Shown: positions 31,451 to 40,141 of the stretch, piece by piece
Layout of the letters: every line of letters begins with the position of its first letter
Position numbering within the stretch: the first letter of the stretch is position 1
Assembly: GCA_007125125.1 (NCBI GenBank)
Contig: SLDT01000041.1
Coordinates: 1 to 40,141 of the forward strand
From: Gemmatimonadota bacterium
GTDB taxonomy: Bacteria > Gemmatimonadota > Gemmatimonadetes > Longimicrobiales > Gaopeijiaceae
Direction of reading: 5' to 3'
DNA length: 40,141 bases
The notes under the pieces: generated by a model
Databases searched by the model: none
What the model was told of the DNA's origin: nothing
What the model saw: the letters and a program-made list of their open reading frames with translations, nothing else
Made by a program: the position numbers and the translations under genes

Positions 31451-32411
31451 GTCGGCCGGACTCGACGACCTGGTCGCGGACCGCCGCCCCACCGGGCCCG
31501 GTACCGGGGAGGAAGGCACCCCGGAGCCCGGCTCCCGTCCGGGGCGGCTCAGCCTGCGGCGGGCCCTCCGCAGCCCGCAGCTCGTCGGGGGAACCGTGAT
31601 CCTGGCCGGGGTCATCGCGGTGGCGATCCTCGCCCCCTGGCTCTCCCCGGCCGACCCGCTGGAGCAGAACCTGCAGAACCGGCTCCTCGACCCCCAGGGG
31701 CTCGGCGGACTCGGGGGCGAGGCGGGCCGGGCCTACATCCTCGGGGCCGACGAGCTCGGGCGCGACCTCCTGAGCCGGATCCTCCACGGCACGCGCCTCT
31801 CCCTCCTCGTGGGGGTCGTGGCGACCGGGCTCGCCCTCCTCGTGGGGGGCGTCTGCGGCGCGGTCGCGGGTTACGTCGGGGGGTGGATCGACAGCGTCGT
31901 GATGCGGGTCATGGACGTGCTCCTCGCGATGCCCGGGGTGCTCCTTGCGATCGCGATCGTGGCCGCGCTCGGCCCGAGCCTCACGAATGCGGTGATCGCG
32001 ATCGCCGTCGTGCGCGTTCCCGTCATGGCCCGGGTCATCCGGGGCGACGTCCTCGCGGCCCGCGAACTCCAGTACGTCGAGGCGGCGCGCGCCCTCGGGA
32101 TCCCCGGCCCACGGATCCTCTTTCGGCACATCCTCCCGAACGCCTGGGTCCCTACGATGGTCGTCGCCACCCTCGGGATGGGCACCGCGATCGTGACCGA
32201 GGCCGCGCTCAGCTTCCTCGGCCTCGGCGCCCAGCCCCCGGACATCAGCTGGGGCCGGATGCTGAGTGTCGGCCTCGGCGTGCTGCGGACCGACCCGCAC
32301 GTGACCCTCTACCCGGGCCTCGCGATCTTCATCGTGGTCCTGGCTTTCAACCTGATCGGCGACGGGCTGCGCGATGTCCTCGACGTGAAGAGCGTCGAGC
32401 AGCGCGGTTAG
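31443..32411 (+). CDS. Peptide ABC transporter permease, DppC/OppC type
   Basis: The 322-residue partner permease has a long N-terminal tail (about 45 residues, Gly/Pro-rich) before the first helix, then the conserved HPLGTDELGRDLLSR-like segment here as ILGADELGRDLLSRILHGTRLSLLVGV. The EAA loop reads LQYVEAARALGIPGPRILFRHILPNAWVP. It completes the channel with the DppB-type subunit. No ATPase gene follows: the next gene is a sodium symporter, so the ATP-binding subunits must come from elsewhere in the genome. Confidence 0.95.
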   Translation: MTESAGLDDLVADRRPTGPGTGEEGTPEPGSRPGRLSLRRALRSPQLVGGTVILAGVIAVAILAPWLSPADPLEQNLQNRLLDPQGLGGLGGEAGRAYILGADELGRDLLSRILHGTRLSLLVGVVATGLALLVGGVCGAVAGYVGGWIDSVVMRVMDVLLAMPGVLLAIAIVAALGPSLTNAVIAIAVVRVPVMARVIRGDVLAARELQYVEAARALGIPGPRILFRHILPNAWVPTMVVATLGMGTAIVTEAALSFLGLGAQPPDISWGRMLSVGLGVLRTDPHVTLYPGLAIFIVVLAFNLIGDGLRDVLDVKSVEQRG

Positions 32412-32442
32412 CCTCCCGCTCGAGCCACAACCCCTCGCGCGG

Positions 32443-33987
32443 ATGCTCTCGAATCCCTACCTCGCGGCGATCCTCCTCTACCTCCTGGCCCTCGTCGGGG
32501 TCGGGGTCTGGAAGGCACGCTCCGTGCACGATTCCGCCGACTTCATGGTGGCGGGTCGCAATCTCCACTGGTTCGTCCTCGTCGGCACCCTCCTCGCGAC
32601 CTGGATCGGGAACGGCTCCCTCTTCGGCGGCGCGGGGCTCGGCTACCGAAACGGCCTCGCGGGAATGTGGTCGAGCGCGGGCGCCTGGCTCGGGATCGTC
32701 CTCATCTGGTTCATCGCCCGCCGCATCCGGAACTTCGGCCAGGTCACCGTCCCCGACATCTTCGAGGCCCGCTACGGGACCGTGGCCGGGATCCTCGCCA
32801 CCCTCATCACCGTCATCGCCTACCTCACGATCGTTTCCTACCAGTTCCGGGGCGGCGGCCGTATCCTCTCGATCGTCACGGAAGGCCAGATCCCCGTCGA
32901 GACCGGGATCATCATCACCGCCCTCTTCGCCGTGACCTACACCGTGCTCGCGGGGATGATCTCGGTCGTCTACACCGACGTGGTCAACGGCATCCTCATG
33001 ATCGGTGGAATCGCCCTCGCGCTCGCCTTCTCGGTCGCCGCGGTCGGGGGCGTCCCCGAGATCCTCGCCCACGCACAGGACACGGGAAAGACCCTCCCCT
33101 TCGGGAACTGGGCGATGGAGCGCTCCACGGTCGACTCGGCCGCGATCATCGCGATCTCCTTCTTTGTCCCGACGCTGCTGCTCCTGATGGGCGACGCGAA
33201 CATGTACCAGCGCATCTTCTCGGCCCGAACCGCGGGGACCGCGAGGAAGGCGGTCTTCATCTGGGTCTTCGGCGTCGCCTTCCTCGAGGTCGCGATCTAC
33301 CTCCTGGGGCTCACCGGGGCGGTCGCGGCCGGGCAGGGGCTCATCCCGCAGCTCTTCACCGGGGGCTTCGCCGACACCCCGGAGAACCTGTCGGAGAACG
33401 TGATCCCGACCCTCGCCGTCGAGCTCCTTCCCCTCTGGATCGGGATGCTCCTCGTAGCCACGATGATGGCGATCGTCGTCTCGACCGCCGACTCCTTCCT
33501 CCTCGTCCCCGCCACGAATCTGACGCGCGACGTGTACCAGCGCTTCATCGCCCCCGACGCCCCCGAGCGGCGCGTCGTCTTCGTGAGCCGGATCCTCGTG
33601 CTCCTCCTCGGGCTCGTCGCCTTTCTCCTGGTCGGGCGCTTCCCGACGATCCTCGCCGCCGCCTTCACCGCCTACCTCGTCTACGGCGCCGGGATCACCC
33701 CTGCCCTCCTCGCCGCCTTCCTCTGGAAGCGCGCCACGAAGGAGGGCGCCATCGCCTCGATCATCCTTGGCGCCGCCGTCACCCTCACCTGGACCTTCGT
33801 TCTCCCCTCCTTCGAGGGCTTCGCGCACTGGCATCCCTTCGCGCAGGAGGTCACCTATCCGGCCGTGCTTGCCTCGACCGGCGCGCTCGTGCTTGTCAGC
33901 CTCCTGACCCCGCCTCCGCCGCGCGAGGCATGGGCTCCCTTCTTCCGGGACAGCCCGTCCGATCAGGCAGAAGGGGTTCCGGGCTGA
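32443..33987 (+). CDS. Sodium:solute symporter (SSS family)
   Basis: The 514-residue membrane carrier shows the SSS signature: [45 protein letters not shown] at the first helices, [20 protein letters not shown] in the middle, and [27 protein letters not shown] in the TM8 sodium-site region. The substrate is unknown. It lies 31 bases after the permease stop and may be part of the same operon, which would pair sodium-coupled uptake with the peptide importer. Its 3' end overlaps the convergent LON-domain gene by 25 bases. It is a second SSS protein in this window, only distantly like the first. Confidence 0.92.
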   Translation: MLSNPYLAAILLYLLALVGVGVWKARSVHDSADFMVAGRNLHWFVLVGTLLATWIGNGSLFGGAGLGYRNGLAGMWSSAGAWLGIVLIWFIARRIRNFGQVTVPDIFEARYGTVAGILATLITVIAYLTIVSYQFRGGGRILSIVTEGQIPVETGIIITALFAVTYTVLAGMISVVYTDVVNGILMIGGIALALAFSVAAVGGVPEILAHAQDTGKTLPFGNWAMERSTVDSAAIIAISFFVPTLLLLMGDANMYQRIFSARTAGTARKAVFIWVFGVAFLEVAIYLLGLTGAVAAGQGLIPQLFTGGFADTPENLSENVIPTLAVELLPLWIGMLLVATMMAIVVSTADSFLLVPATNLTRDVYQRFIAPDAPERRVVFVSRILVLLLGLVAFLLVGRFPTILAAAFTAYLVYGAGITPALLAAFLWKRATKEGAIASIILGAAVTLTWTFVLPSFEGFAHWHPFAQEVTYPAVLASTGALVLVSLLTPPPPREAWAPFFRDSPSDQAEGVPG

Positions 33988-34604
33988 CCCTCGTCGCCGG
34001 GAAGGTCTCGCACGAGGAGCTCGCTCAACAGCCGGTCGAGGCGGTCGAGGCGCAGCGTCTCCATGGGAAGTTCGAGCAGGGCCTGCTGCCACCCCGGGTC
34101 GATTCGGATCCGACCGGCGATGTGGAAGGAGACCTCCTGCGAGGGATCAGCCTCTCGGAGGGTGTCGACTTCGCCAGCCTCCTCCTCACTGAGCCGCTCG
34201 ACAACCGAGGAGAAGAGGGCGAGCGAGCTTTGCCGGCGTCGGATCAGGGCCTCCTCGTCGGAGGGGGTGTCGTCGTGGAAACCTTCCACCAGCGCTTCGA
34301 AGTAGGAGGTGTCCGACTCGATGCCGTCCTCGATGCGAAAGCGCTCGACCCCGCTCACGAGGATGAGGGACCGGCCATCGGGAAGGATCTGGAACTCCGA
34401 GATCTCCGCAACCGTTCCGACCCGTCCGGGCTCGGTACCGAACGCACCAAGGCGCTCGGGGTCGTGGTAGATGAGTCCGAACCGTCGGTCGTACTCGAGC
34501 GCCCTGGCCACCATCTGGCGATACCGTGGCTCGAAGATGTGCAAGGGCATCGAGGTGCCGGGGAAGAGCACGACGGGCAGGGGAAAGAGTGCGATTCGTC
34601 TCAT
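33963..34604 (-). CDS. LON substrate-binding-domain protein
   Basis: The 213-residue product matches the N-terminal (LON) domain of Lon protease without the ATPase and protease parts: [41 protein letters not shown] at the start and [31 protein letters not shown] in the middle. Such stand-alone proteins are widespread; the domain binds proteins, but the role is not settled. It lies 62 bases after the purH stop and may be the last gene of the purine operon. It overlaps the convergent symporter gene by 25 bases. Confidence 0.9.
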   Translation of the reverse strand: MRRIALFPLPVVLFPGTSMPLHIFEPRYRQMVARALEYDRRFGLIYHDPERLGAFGTEPGRVGTVAEISEFQILPDGRSLILVSGVERFRIEDGIESDTSYFEALVEGFHDDTPSDEEALIRRRQSSLALFSSVVERLSEEEAGEVDTLREADPSQEVSFHIAGRIRIDPGWQQALLELPMETLRLDRLDRLLSELLVRDLPGDEGQPGTPSA

Positions 34605-34666
34605 GTGCCCTTACACCCCACCCGGGTGTCGAGGGGTCCGGACGTACGCCGCCGCACCCTCGCGAG

Positions 34667-36277
34667 TCAGTGGCGGAAGAGGCGGCGCCCGGTGAAGACC
34701 ATCGCGATGTCGTGCTCGTCGGCGGCGGCGATGACCTCCTCGTCGCGGACGGAACCGCCGGGCTGGATGATCGCCCGGACGCCCGCGGCGGCGGCGGCAT
34801 CGACCCCGTCCCGGAAGGGGAAGAAGGCGTCGGAGGCAAGGACGCTCCCCGCAAGGGAGTGCCCGGCATCTGCGGCCTTCTGCACGGCGAGGCGGGAGCT
34901 GTCGACGCGCGACATCTGTCCGGCGCCGATCCCGAGCGTGGCCCCGCCCCCCGCGAGGACGATCGCATTCGACTTGACGGAGAAGACGGCGGCCCAGGCA
35001 AAGGCGAGGTCGTCGCGCTCGGCCTCCGAGGGCGCGCGGCGGGTCACGACCTGCCAGTCGGGGTCATTTTGTCCGTAGCGGGGGGGGCGGGGAGGGGTCT
35101 GCACGAGGAGCCCGCCCTCGATCGTGCGCAGCAGGCGGGGCTCGGCGTGGTCGCCGGCCCCGGCGGGCCCGCTCTCGAGGGCGCGCAGGTTCGGCTTCGC
35201 GGCGAGGAGCTCGAGGGCGGCCTCCTCGAAGCCGGGCGCGACGACGCATTCCACGAAGAGCTCGGTGATGGCCCGGGCTGCGGCCTCGTCGAGGGGCCGG
35301 TTGAGGGCGATGACCGAGCCGAAGGCGCTCACGGGGTCGGAGGCGAGGGCCCGGCCGAAGGCCTCCTCGAGGGTGTCGCCGACCGCGACGCCGCAGGGGG
35401 TCGTGTGCTTCACGATGGCCGCGGCGGGACGGGGCCCGCCAACGAAGGGCGAGAGGGCCAGGAGCGCCCCGTCGACGTCGAGGAGGTTGTTGTAGGAGAG
35501 GGCCTTCCCCTGGTGCTGGACGAGGGCGGCGACGCCTCGCGGGGGCTCCTCGGCCGGGGTGTAGAGGGCGGCGGCCTGGTCGGGGTTCTCCCCGTAGCGG
35601 AGCCGGTCGCGAAGGACCCAGGGGCCGGTGAGAAGGGCCGGGAGGGGATCGCCCCCGTCGCTGTCGGCCGCGAGCCAGGAAGCGACGGCGGCATCGTAGC
35701 CGGAGACGTGCGCGAAGACCCGCGCGGCGAGCTCGCGGCGGAGCGTCGCGTCAGGCGCGGCGGCGCGCGGGGTGCCTTCCTCCCGGTCGAGGGCATCGAG
35801 GACGCGCGGGTAGTCGGCGGGATCGACGACGACCCAGAGGTGCGCGTGGTTCTTGGCGGCGGCCCGGAGCATCGTCGGGCCCCCGATGTCGACCTGCTCC
35901 ATGGCCTCGGAGACGCCTACCCCACCCCGCGCAACGGTCTCACGGAAGGGATAGAGGTTGACGGCGACGACGTCGATCGTGTGGTAGCCGTGATCGGCGA
36001 GGGCCTCGAGGTCGGCGGGAACGTCTCGGCGCGCCAGGAGGGGTCCGTGGATGGCGGGGTGAAGCGTCTTGACCCGCCCGTCCATGATCTCGGGATGGCC
36101 CGTGATGTCGGCGACCTCGGTGACGGGGATCCCGGCCTCGCGGAGGGTGCGGGCGGTGCCCCCGGTCGAGATGATCCGGAAGCCGCGCTCATCGAGGGCA
36201 CGGGCGAAGTCCTCGATCCCGGTCTTGTCGGACACGGAGAGGAGGGCGCGGCGCGAGGGGTGGGTCGGGGCGGTCAT
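34667..36277 (-). CDS. purH: Bifunctional AICAR transformylase/IMP cyclohydrolase (PurH)
   Basis: PurH performs the last two steps of IMP synthesis: formyl transfer to AICAR from 10-formyl-THF, then ring closure. The 536-residue protein has the N-terminal cyclohydrolase domain ([56 protein letters not shown]) and the transformylase domain with [13 protein letters not shown] and the catalytic KHTTPCG segment ([19 protein letters not shown]). Its ATG overlaps the purN stop by four bases. Both formyl-transferring steps of purine synthesis are therefore adjacent. Confidence 0.97.
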   Translation of the reverse strand: MTAPTHPSRRALLSVSDKTGIEDFARALDERGFRIISTGGTARTLREAGIPVTEVADITGHPEIMDGRVKTLHPAIHGPLLARRDVPADLEALADHGYHTIDVVAVNLYPFRETVARGGVGVSEAMEQVDIGGPTMLRAAAKNHAHLWVVVDPADYPRVLDALDREEGTPRAAAPDATLRRELAARVFAHVSGYDAAVASWLAADSDGGDPLPALLTGPWVLRDRLRYGENPDQAAALYTPAEEPPRGVAALVQHQGKALSYNNLLDVDGALLALSPFVGGPRPAAAIVKHTTPCGVAVGDTLEEAFGRALASDPVSAFGSVIALNRPLDEAAARAITELFVECVVAPGFEEAALELLAAKPNLRALESGPAGAGDHAEPRLLRTIEGGLLVQTPPRPPRYGQNDPDWQVVTRRAPSEAERDDLAFAWAAVFSVKSNAIVLAGGGATLGIGAGQMSRVDSSRLAVQKAADAGHSLAGSVLASDAFFPFRDGVDAAAAAGVRAIIQPGGSVRDEEVIAAADEHDIAMVFTGRRLFRH

Positions 36278-36996
36278 TCGTGCTCGGCTTCGGGGGCGAA
36301 GAAGTAGCCCGGATCGGGCGCGGGGTCCGGTGCGAGGGTGAACCAGGGGCCTTCGGGCGGTGGGGTTCGGCCGGGGGCGCGGTCCGACTCGGGGTCGGCG
36401 GCGTTCGCGGCGGCGATCCGCGCGGCCAGATGGTCGACGGCGGCGGGAAAGATCCGGTGCTCGACGGCGAGGACCCGCCCGGCCAGGGTGGCGGGGGTGT
36501 CGCCCGCGATGACGGGGACGGGCCACTGGGCGAGGATCGGGCCCCGGTCGTAGCGCTCGTCGACGAAGTGCACGGTGGCCCCGGTGATGCGCACCCCGGA
36601 CGCGAGCACGGCCCGGTGAACATGCTGGCCGAACATGCCCTTCCCCCCGAAGGCGGGGAGGAGGGCGGGGTGAACGTTCAGGATGCGGCCCCGGTAGGCG
36701 GCGACGACCCCGGACGGGACGAGCCGGAGGTAGCCGGCCAGGAGGACGAGGTCCGCTCCGACCTCCCGGAGCGAGGCGCGGGTCTCGGCGGCGAGCTGGT
36801 CGGGGTCGCGCCCGGTGACGGGGATGACCGCGGTGGGGATCCCGGCCGCTCGCGCACGCTCGAGGACAGGTGCGTCCGGGCGGTCGCTCACGAGGAGCGC
36901 CACTCGCCACCCGGCGGGGGCGCTGCGGCTGTGCTCGACGAGTCGCTGGAAGTTGGAGCCAGAGCCGGAGGCGAAGACGGCCGCGGCGAGGCTCAA
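36274..36996 (-). CDS. purN: Phosphoribosylglycinamide formyltransferase (PurN)
   Basis: PurN transfers a formyl group from 10-formyl-THF to GAR, the third step of purine synthesis. The 240-residue protein has the phosphate-binding start FASGSGSNFQRL and the catalytic triad equivalents N107, H109 (ILNVHPALLPAFGGKGMFG) and D150 in VHFVDERYDRGPI. It is longer than the usual ~200-215 residues because of a Pro/Ala-rich tail of about 40 residues after the catalytic domain. The gene overlaps its neighbours by four bases on both sides (MBL-fold gene before, purH after). Confidence 0.96.
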   Translation of the reverse strand: MSLAAAVFASGSGSNFQRLVEHSRSAPAGWRVALLVSDRPDAPVLERARAAGIPTAVIPVTGRDPDQLAAETRASLREVGADLVLLAGYLRLVPSGVVAAYRGRILNVHPALLPAFGGKGMFGQHVHRAVLASGVRITGATVHFVDERYDRGPILAQWPVPVIAGDTPATLAGRVLAVEHRIFPAAVDHLAARIAAANAADPESDRAPGRTPPPEGPWFTLAPDPAPDPGYFFAPEAEHE

Positions 36997-37670
36997 GCGC
37001 GCATCCCCGGGGCCTGGCCCATGAGGAAGGGATTGCCGCGACGCTCCCGGCCCACCGTGGTCTCGGGGCCGTGCCCAGTGAGGAGCCGGGTATCGTCCGG
37101 GAGGGTCAGCACCTCGTTTCGAATCGAGTCGAGGAGCTGCGGCATGCTCCCTCCGGGCAGATCGGTGCGTCCGATCGACCCCTGGAAGACGACGTCTCCC
37201 ACGAGGGCGAGGCCGTCTTCCTCGTGGTGGAAGAGGACGTGCCCGGGGGCGTGTCCAGGGACGAAGCGCACCTCGAGTTCCGTCTCGCCCACGGGGAGGG
37301 GGGTGCCGGGGACGATCTCCCGATCGATCGGTGGAAGGGGGCCGGCGAGGCGCATCCCGAAGGCGGCGGCCTGGTCGGCGGCGCGCTCGTAGAGGGGGAG
37401 GTCGGCCGGATGGAGATGGATCGGGAGGGGGCCTAGCTCGGCCAGGAGCCGGGGAAGCCCCTCGACATGGTCGAGGTGGGCGTGCGTGAGGTAGACGGCG
37501 TCGAGCTGGATCGACTCGGCGCTCGCGACGCGGAGGAGCTCGGTGACGGCGGCGCCGGGATCGACGATCACGCCCCGGTCGCTCCGGGTGCAGCGCACGA
37601 GGTAGCTGTTCTCGGCGAACGCACCTCCGGTGAAGCTCCGGACCTCGAGACGGGGATCGCTCGGGGTCAT
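36993..37670 (-). CDS. Metallo-beta-lactamase-fold hydrolase (glyoxalase II-like)
   Basis: The 225-residue enzyme has the two-metal site: H63-x-H65-x-D67-H68 (LTHAHLDH), H140 (VPGHAPGH), bridging D159 (LVGDVVF) and H200 (TGHGPETT). This arrangement matches glyoxalase II and related thioester hydrolases (YcbL type). The substrate cannot be told from sequence. It stands between the iscA-like gene (13 bases upstream) and purN (overlap of four bases), so it is expressed with purine synthesis, though the reason is unclear. Confidence 0.93.
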   Translation of the reverse strand: MTPSDPRLEVRSFTGGAFAENSYLVRCTRSDRGVIVDPGAAVTELLRVASAESIQLDAVYLTHAHLDHVEGLPRLLAELGPLPIHLHPADLPLYERAADQAAAFGMRLAGPLPPIDREIVPGTPLPVGETELEVRFVPGHAPGHVLFHHEEDGLALVGDVVFQGSIGRTDLPGGSMPQLLDSIRNEVLTLPDDTRLLTGHGPETTVGRERRGNPFLMGQAPGMRA

Positions 37671-37683
37671 GCGGCCCCCCGGG

Positions 37684-38016
37684 TCAGATGGTGAAGGAAC
37701 TGCCGCACCCGCAGCCGCCGGCGGCCACGGGGTTCTTGAAGGTGAAGCCCGACCCCATCATCGTGGTGACGTAGTCGATTTCCACCCCCTCGAGGTACTG
37801 CGCGCTGAAGGGATCGATAAACACGCGGATCCCCTCCATCAGGTCGAAGATTTCGTCGTCGTCCTCAGGGGTGTCCTCGATGTTGAGTCCGTACTGGAAG
37901 CCGGAACAGCCGCCGGGAAGGACCGCGACGCGCAGTCCGGCGTCCGTGTCGGCGCCATGCTCGGCCATGAAGCCGCGCACCTTCTCGGCGGCGGTCTCGG
38001 AAAGATTGATTTGCAT
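37684..38016 (-). CDS. A-type Fe-S carrier (IscA/ErpA/HesB family)
   Basis: The 110-residue protein carries or delivers [Fe-S] clusters. It has the three conserved cysteines: Cys37 in GGCSGFQYGL and Cys102/Cys104 in GGCGCGSSFTI at the C-terminus. The body (INLSETAAEKVRGFM, FIDPFSAQYLEGVEIDYVTTMMGSGFTFKNP) is diagnostic. ErpA-like activity is plausible and would suit the nearby IspG [4Fe-4S] enzyme. The open frame extends far upstream but this start is the family one, with GGGAG in front. It is the first gene of the operon leading to the hydrolase, purN, purH and possibly the LON gene. Confidence 0.95.
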   Translation of the reverse strand: MQINLSETAAEKVRGFMAEHGADTDAGLRVAVLPGGCSGFQYGLNIEDTPEDDDEIFDLMEGIRVFIDPFSAQYLEGVEIDYVTTMMGSGFTFKNPVAAGGCGCGSSFTI

Positions 38017-38105
38017 GTTCGTGTCACTCCCGCCCGCGTCGACCGCGGGCCCACTTCGGAAGGTGTTCGTTCGTGGTGCCGGGAACCCCGTCCCGGCCCA
38101 GGTCA

Positions 38106-38135
38106 AAGGTACCCCAACCCGTCCGGAAGGGTCAA
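38106..38135 (-). promoter_or_regulatory. Promoter of the iscA-purine operon
   Basis: Minus strand TTGACC (38130-38135), 18 bases, TACCTT (38106-38111), with a leader of about 85 bases and GGGAG ahead of the ATG. It lies back to back with the metzincin gene promoter. Confidence 0.5.
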
Positions 38136-38215
38136 CTCCGGAGCGCTCCGAATCCGGTCCATGCGGCCGTACCCGGGAGGCGCGTCGGGAGCCAGTGGGC
38201 GCGGCGCGAAAGCCC

Positions 38216-38244
38216 TTGCCCTGCGACCAGCCCCGGGGTAATCT
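38216..38244 (+). promoter_or_regulatory. Promoter predicting a leaderless mRNA for the metzincin lipoprotein
   Basis: TTGCCC (38216-38221), 17 bases, TAATCT (38239-38244), six bases, ATG at 38251. No Shine-Dalgarno is present. The -35 box and both spacings are identical to those at 25566-25601. Confidence 0.5.
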
Positions 38245-38250
38245 GCCATC

Positions 38251-40141
38251 ATGAAGAATCTTGCCCCCTTGCGCTCGCGCCTCGGCCTCGCACCCTTCGT
38301 TGCCCTTGCCCTCATGGCCTCCGGCTGCAGCGAGGGCGAACCCCTTCTCTTCTCCCCGGCCGACGAGCTCCGCGTCGAATGGAACGACGGGGTGGCGCCT
38401 CGAGTGGGGGAGCTCATCGGCGCCACGATCGAGTTCCGTGTCGTGGACCAGCGCGGCAACCCGGTGCCTTCCGTTCCGGTGGAGTTCTCGCTCGCCGAGG
38501 GTGGGGGCTCGCTCGGGTCGGCGCGCAAGGTCGCCGACGGAGAGGGACGAATCCAGCTCCGCTCCTGGCGCATGGGAGAGGCGGCGGGCCCGAACCGGCT
38601 GCGCGCCGCAGCGCCAGGCCTCGCACCGGTCGAGCTCGAGGTGGTGGCGACCCCCGGGAACCCGAACCGTCTCGAGGTCGCGGGCGAACTCCCGGCGGCG
38701 CCCGTCGTGGCGGTCCCGGTCGAGAACTTCCCTCCCCTCCTCGTCCTTGACCGTTTCGGGAATCCCGTGCCGGGGGCCACCGTCCGCTTCACTCCCTCCC
38801 ATGGAGGCTCCGTGGCCGCGCAGGAGGTCACGAGCGACGAGGAGGGACTCGCCCGGCAGCCCCTCTGGACCCCGGGGACAGTGGCGGGAGCGCAGTTCGT
38901 CCGGGCGACGCTCCCGAACGTGACCTCCCTCCAGATCGACATCGAGGCGGTGGCCGGGCCCGCGGTCTCGGTCGAGCGCATCGCCCCGGACGCGCAGCGG
39001 GTCGAGGCGGGGCTGATCCCGATCGAGGCGCCGGGGATGCGGATCCTCGACGCCTTCGGCAACGGAGTGCCGGGGGTGCCGGTCGCGTTCCGGATTCTCG
39101 CCGGGGGGGGCTCGCTCGAGGACTTCGATGCCGTCTCCGATGCGGAGGGCCGGGCGCGCGCGAACCGCTGGCGGACCGGAAGTACCCCGGGACCGAACCG
39201 GATCTCGGTCGAGGTCGAGGGCTTTGCCGCGGAGACCTTCGAGGTCGAAGCGGTCCCCGTCGGCTCGGAGCCCGAGGGGCGCTACTTCCGGATCCGGGCC
39301 GTGCACGTGAACCAGAGCACGCAGGACCTCGAGGGGTCGGTCCCTCTCCTGGGCGCCCGCCCCGGGCTCCTGCGCGTCTTCGTCGAGAGCTCGGAGGAAG
39401 GCTCCCCGGCACCCCCCATCGAGGTCGTCCTCAGTCGACAGGGGGGCGAGGTGCTTCGCGAACGGCTCGAGATCCAGCGGGCGAGCAGCCCCCCCCTTTC
39501 GATTCCCTCCTCGGCGGGTGGTCCCTCCTGGGATCTTGCCCTCCCGGCCGACATCCTGGATGACGGACTCGAGGTCGAGGTCATCGTCGACCCGGACGAG
39601 GAGATCGGGGTCTTCACCCGGCGCTGGCACCGGTTCCCGGAGGCCGGGGGATCGGAGCCGCTCCACTTCACGACCCCCCAGCCCTTCCGGGCGCGCTTCG
39701 TGCCCCTGCGGGATTCCGGATCGGGGGCCCAGGGCAACATCACCTTCGGGAACCTCGACCAGTTCATGGAAAGCACTCGACGGATGCTCCCGATCGGGGT
39801 CGACTCCGTGCATCTCGGGGCTCCCTTCACGACCGACCTCGTGGGCGAGGACGGTCGCGTGCGATCCCGCCTGGCCCAGATGCGCCAGTGGTGGCTGAAC
39901 TCGCAGTTCCGCGACCACTACTTCCACGGGATCTATTCGGCGAGCCTCCCCCGCAGCTTCTCGGGGATCGCCTACCGCCCCTCGAACCCGGCAAATCCGG
40001 CACCGATCGCAATGACGGTCGATGCCCTCCCCGGGGCCTCGAACACGGTGGCGCACGAATTCGGGCACAACCTGGGCATCCGGCACGCGCCCTGTGGAAA
40101 CCCCGCCGGGGTCGACGACTTCTACCCCTACGCGAACGCCA
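38251..40141 (+). CDS. Secreted metzincin peptidase with Ig-like repeats, 3' end outside the window
   Basis: At least 630 residues are encoded; no stop appears before the window ends. A signal with lipobox M-A-S-G-C (Cys26) anchors it. Three bacterial Ig-like (Big-1 type) repeats follow at about 50-133, 138-235 and 238-335, each with VPVEF- or ATVRF-like strands and an FGN-x-VPG turn. A linker/beta region leads to the catalytic domain, with H602-E-F-G-H606-N-L-G-I-R-H612 matching the metzincin HExxHxxGxxH zinc motif. The Met-turn would lie outside the window. The start is fixed by the signal peptide and by the promoter geometry. It is probably an extracellular protease held off the surface by the Ig repeats. 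Confidence 0.88.
   Translation, partial: MKNLAPLRSRLGLAPFVALALMASGCSEGEPLLFSPADELRVEWNDGVAPRVGELIGATIEFRVVDQRGNPVPSVPVEFSLAEGGGSLGSARKVADGEGRIQLRSWRMGEAAGPNRLRAAAPGLAPVELEVVATPGNPNRLEVAGELPAAPVVAVPVENFPPLLVLDRFGNPVPGATVRFTPSHGGSVAAQEVTSDEEGLARQPLWTPGTVAGAQFVRATLPNVTSLQIDIEAVAGPAVSVERIAPDAQRVEAGLIPIEAPGMRILDAFGNGVPGVPVAFRILAGGGSLEDFDAVSDAEGRARANRWRTGSTPGPNRISVEVEGFAAETFEVEAVPVGSEPEGRYFRIRAVHVNQSTQDLEGSVPLLGARPGLLRVFVESSEEGSPAPPIEVVLSRQGGEVLRERLEIQRASSPPLSIPSSAGGPSWDLALPADILDDGLEVEVIVDPDEEIGVFTRRWHRFPEAGGSEPLHFTTPQPFRARFVPLRDSGSGAQGNITFGNLDQFMESTRRMLPIGVDSVHLGAPFTTDLVGEDGRVRSRLAQMRQWWLNSQFRDHYFHGIYSASLPRSFSGIAYRPSNPANPAPIAMTVDALPGASNTVAHEFGHNLGIRHAPCGNPAGVDDFYPYANA

Noticed and set aside
29457-31615. 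Long minus-strand frame of about 977 codons across the transporter operon
   Set aside because: Low-complexity Asp/Glu/Val/Arg composition and full overlap with clear binding-protein and permease genes.

Overview
The window is about 70% GC and tightly packed with genes on both strands. The mix suggests a Gram-negative bacterium, probably Gemmatimonadota or a near relative (inference, not proven): a two-pump RND efflux operon with its own TolC, several secreted lipoproteins, a large secreted zinc protease of the DUF5117 type, a six-bladed-propeller lipoprotein, the MEP isoprenoid enzyme IspG, and long purine and Fe-S housekeeping genes. No phage genes, rRNA or CRISPR array are visible.

Layout. 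0-3 kb (minus): tadA, a LexA-family repressor whose catalytic Ser and Lys are both replaced, and gltX. 2.9-12.1 kb (minus): an efflux operon in the order membrane fusion protein, TolC, RND pump, RND pump, read from a good promoter at 12.3 kb. 12.4-17.8 kb: a cytochrome c lipoprotein, ispG, two small secreted proteins, and a sodium:solute symporter overlapped by a small membrane protein. 17.9-19.3 kb: a Glu/Leu-type dehydrogenase. 19.3-20.65 kb: a 1.33-kb gene-free stretch made almost entirely of palindromes and repeats, lying against the 3' end of a tRNA-Ser(UGA). 20.9-26.8 kb: a secreted zinc protease divergent from an M14 carboxypeptidase lipoprotein, then a propeller lipoprotein. 26.7-28.7 kb (minus): a glycosyltransferase, a cyclophilin lipoprotein and a tiny membrane protein. 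28.9-34 kb (plus): a Dpp/Opp-type binding protein and two permeases without ATPases, then a second sodium:solute symporter. 34-38 kb (minus): an operon of iscA/erpA-like, metallo-beta-lactamase-fold hydrolase, purN, purH and a LON-domain protein. 38.25 kb to the end: a secreted metzincin with Ig-like repeats, cut by the window edge.

How it works together. Much of the window concerns the envelope: exporting small molecules, degrading peptides outside the cytoplasm (two proteases, one carboxypeptidase), and importing peptides and sodium-coupled solutes, with the dehydrogenase able to use amino acids. This link is inferred from content only.

The most unusual part is 19.3-20.65 kb. A 273-bp MITE-like element with 31-bp terminal inverted repeats and a TCA duplication has landed in the arm of a smaller structured element. 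A second diverged copy of the smaller element lies in inverted orientation 0.9 kb away. Between them are a three-unit array of ~62-bp hairpins and a six-unit 24-bp tandem repeat. Other points worth a look are the catalytically dead LexA and a recurring promoter layout that places the -10 box six bases before the ATG, which predicts leaderless mRNAs for several lipoprotein genes.
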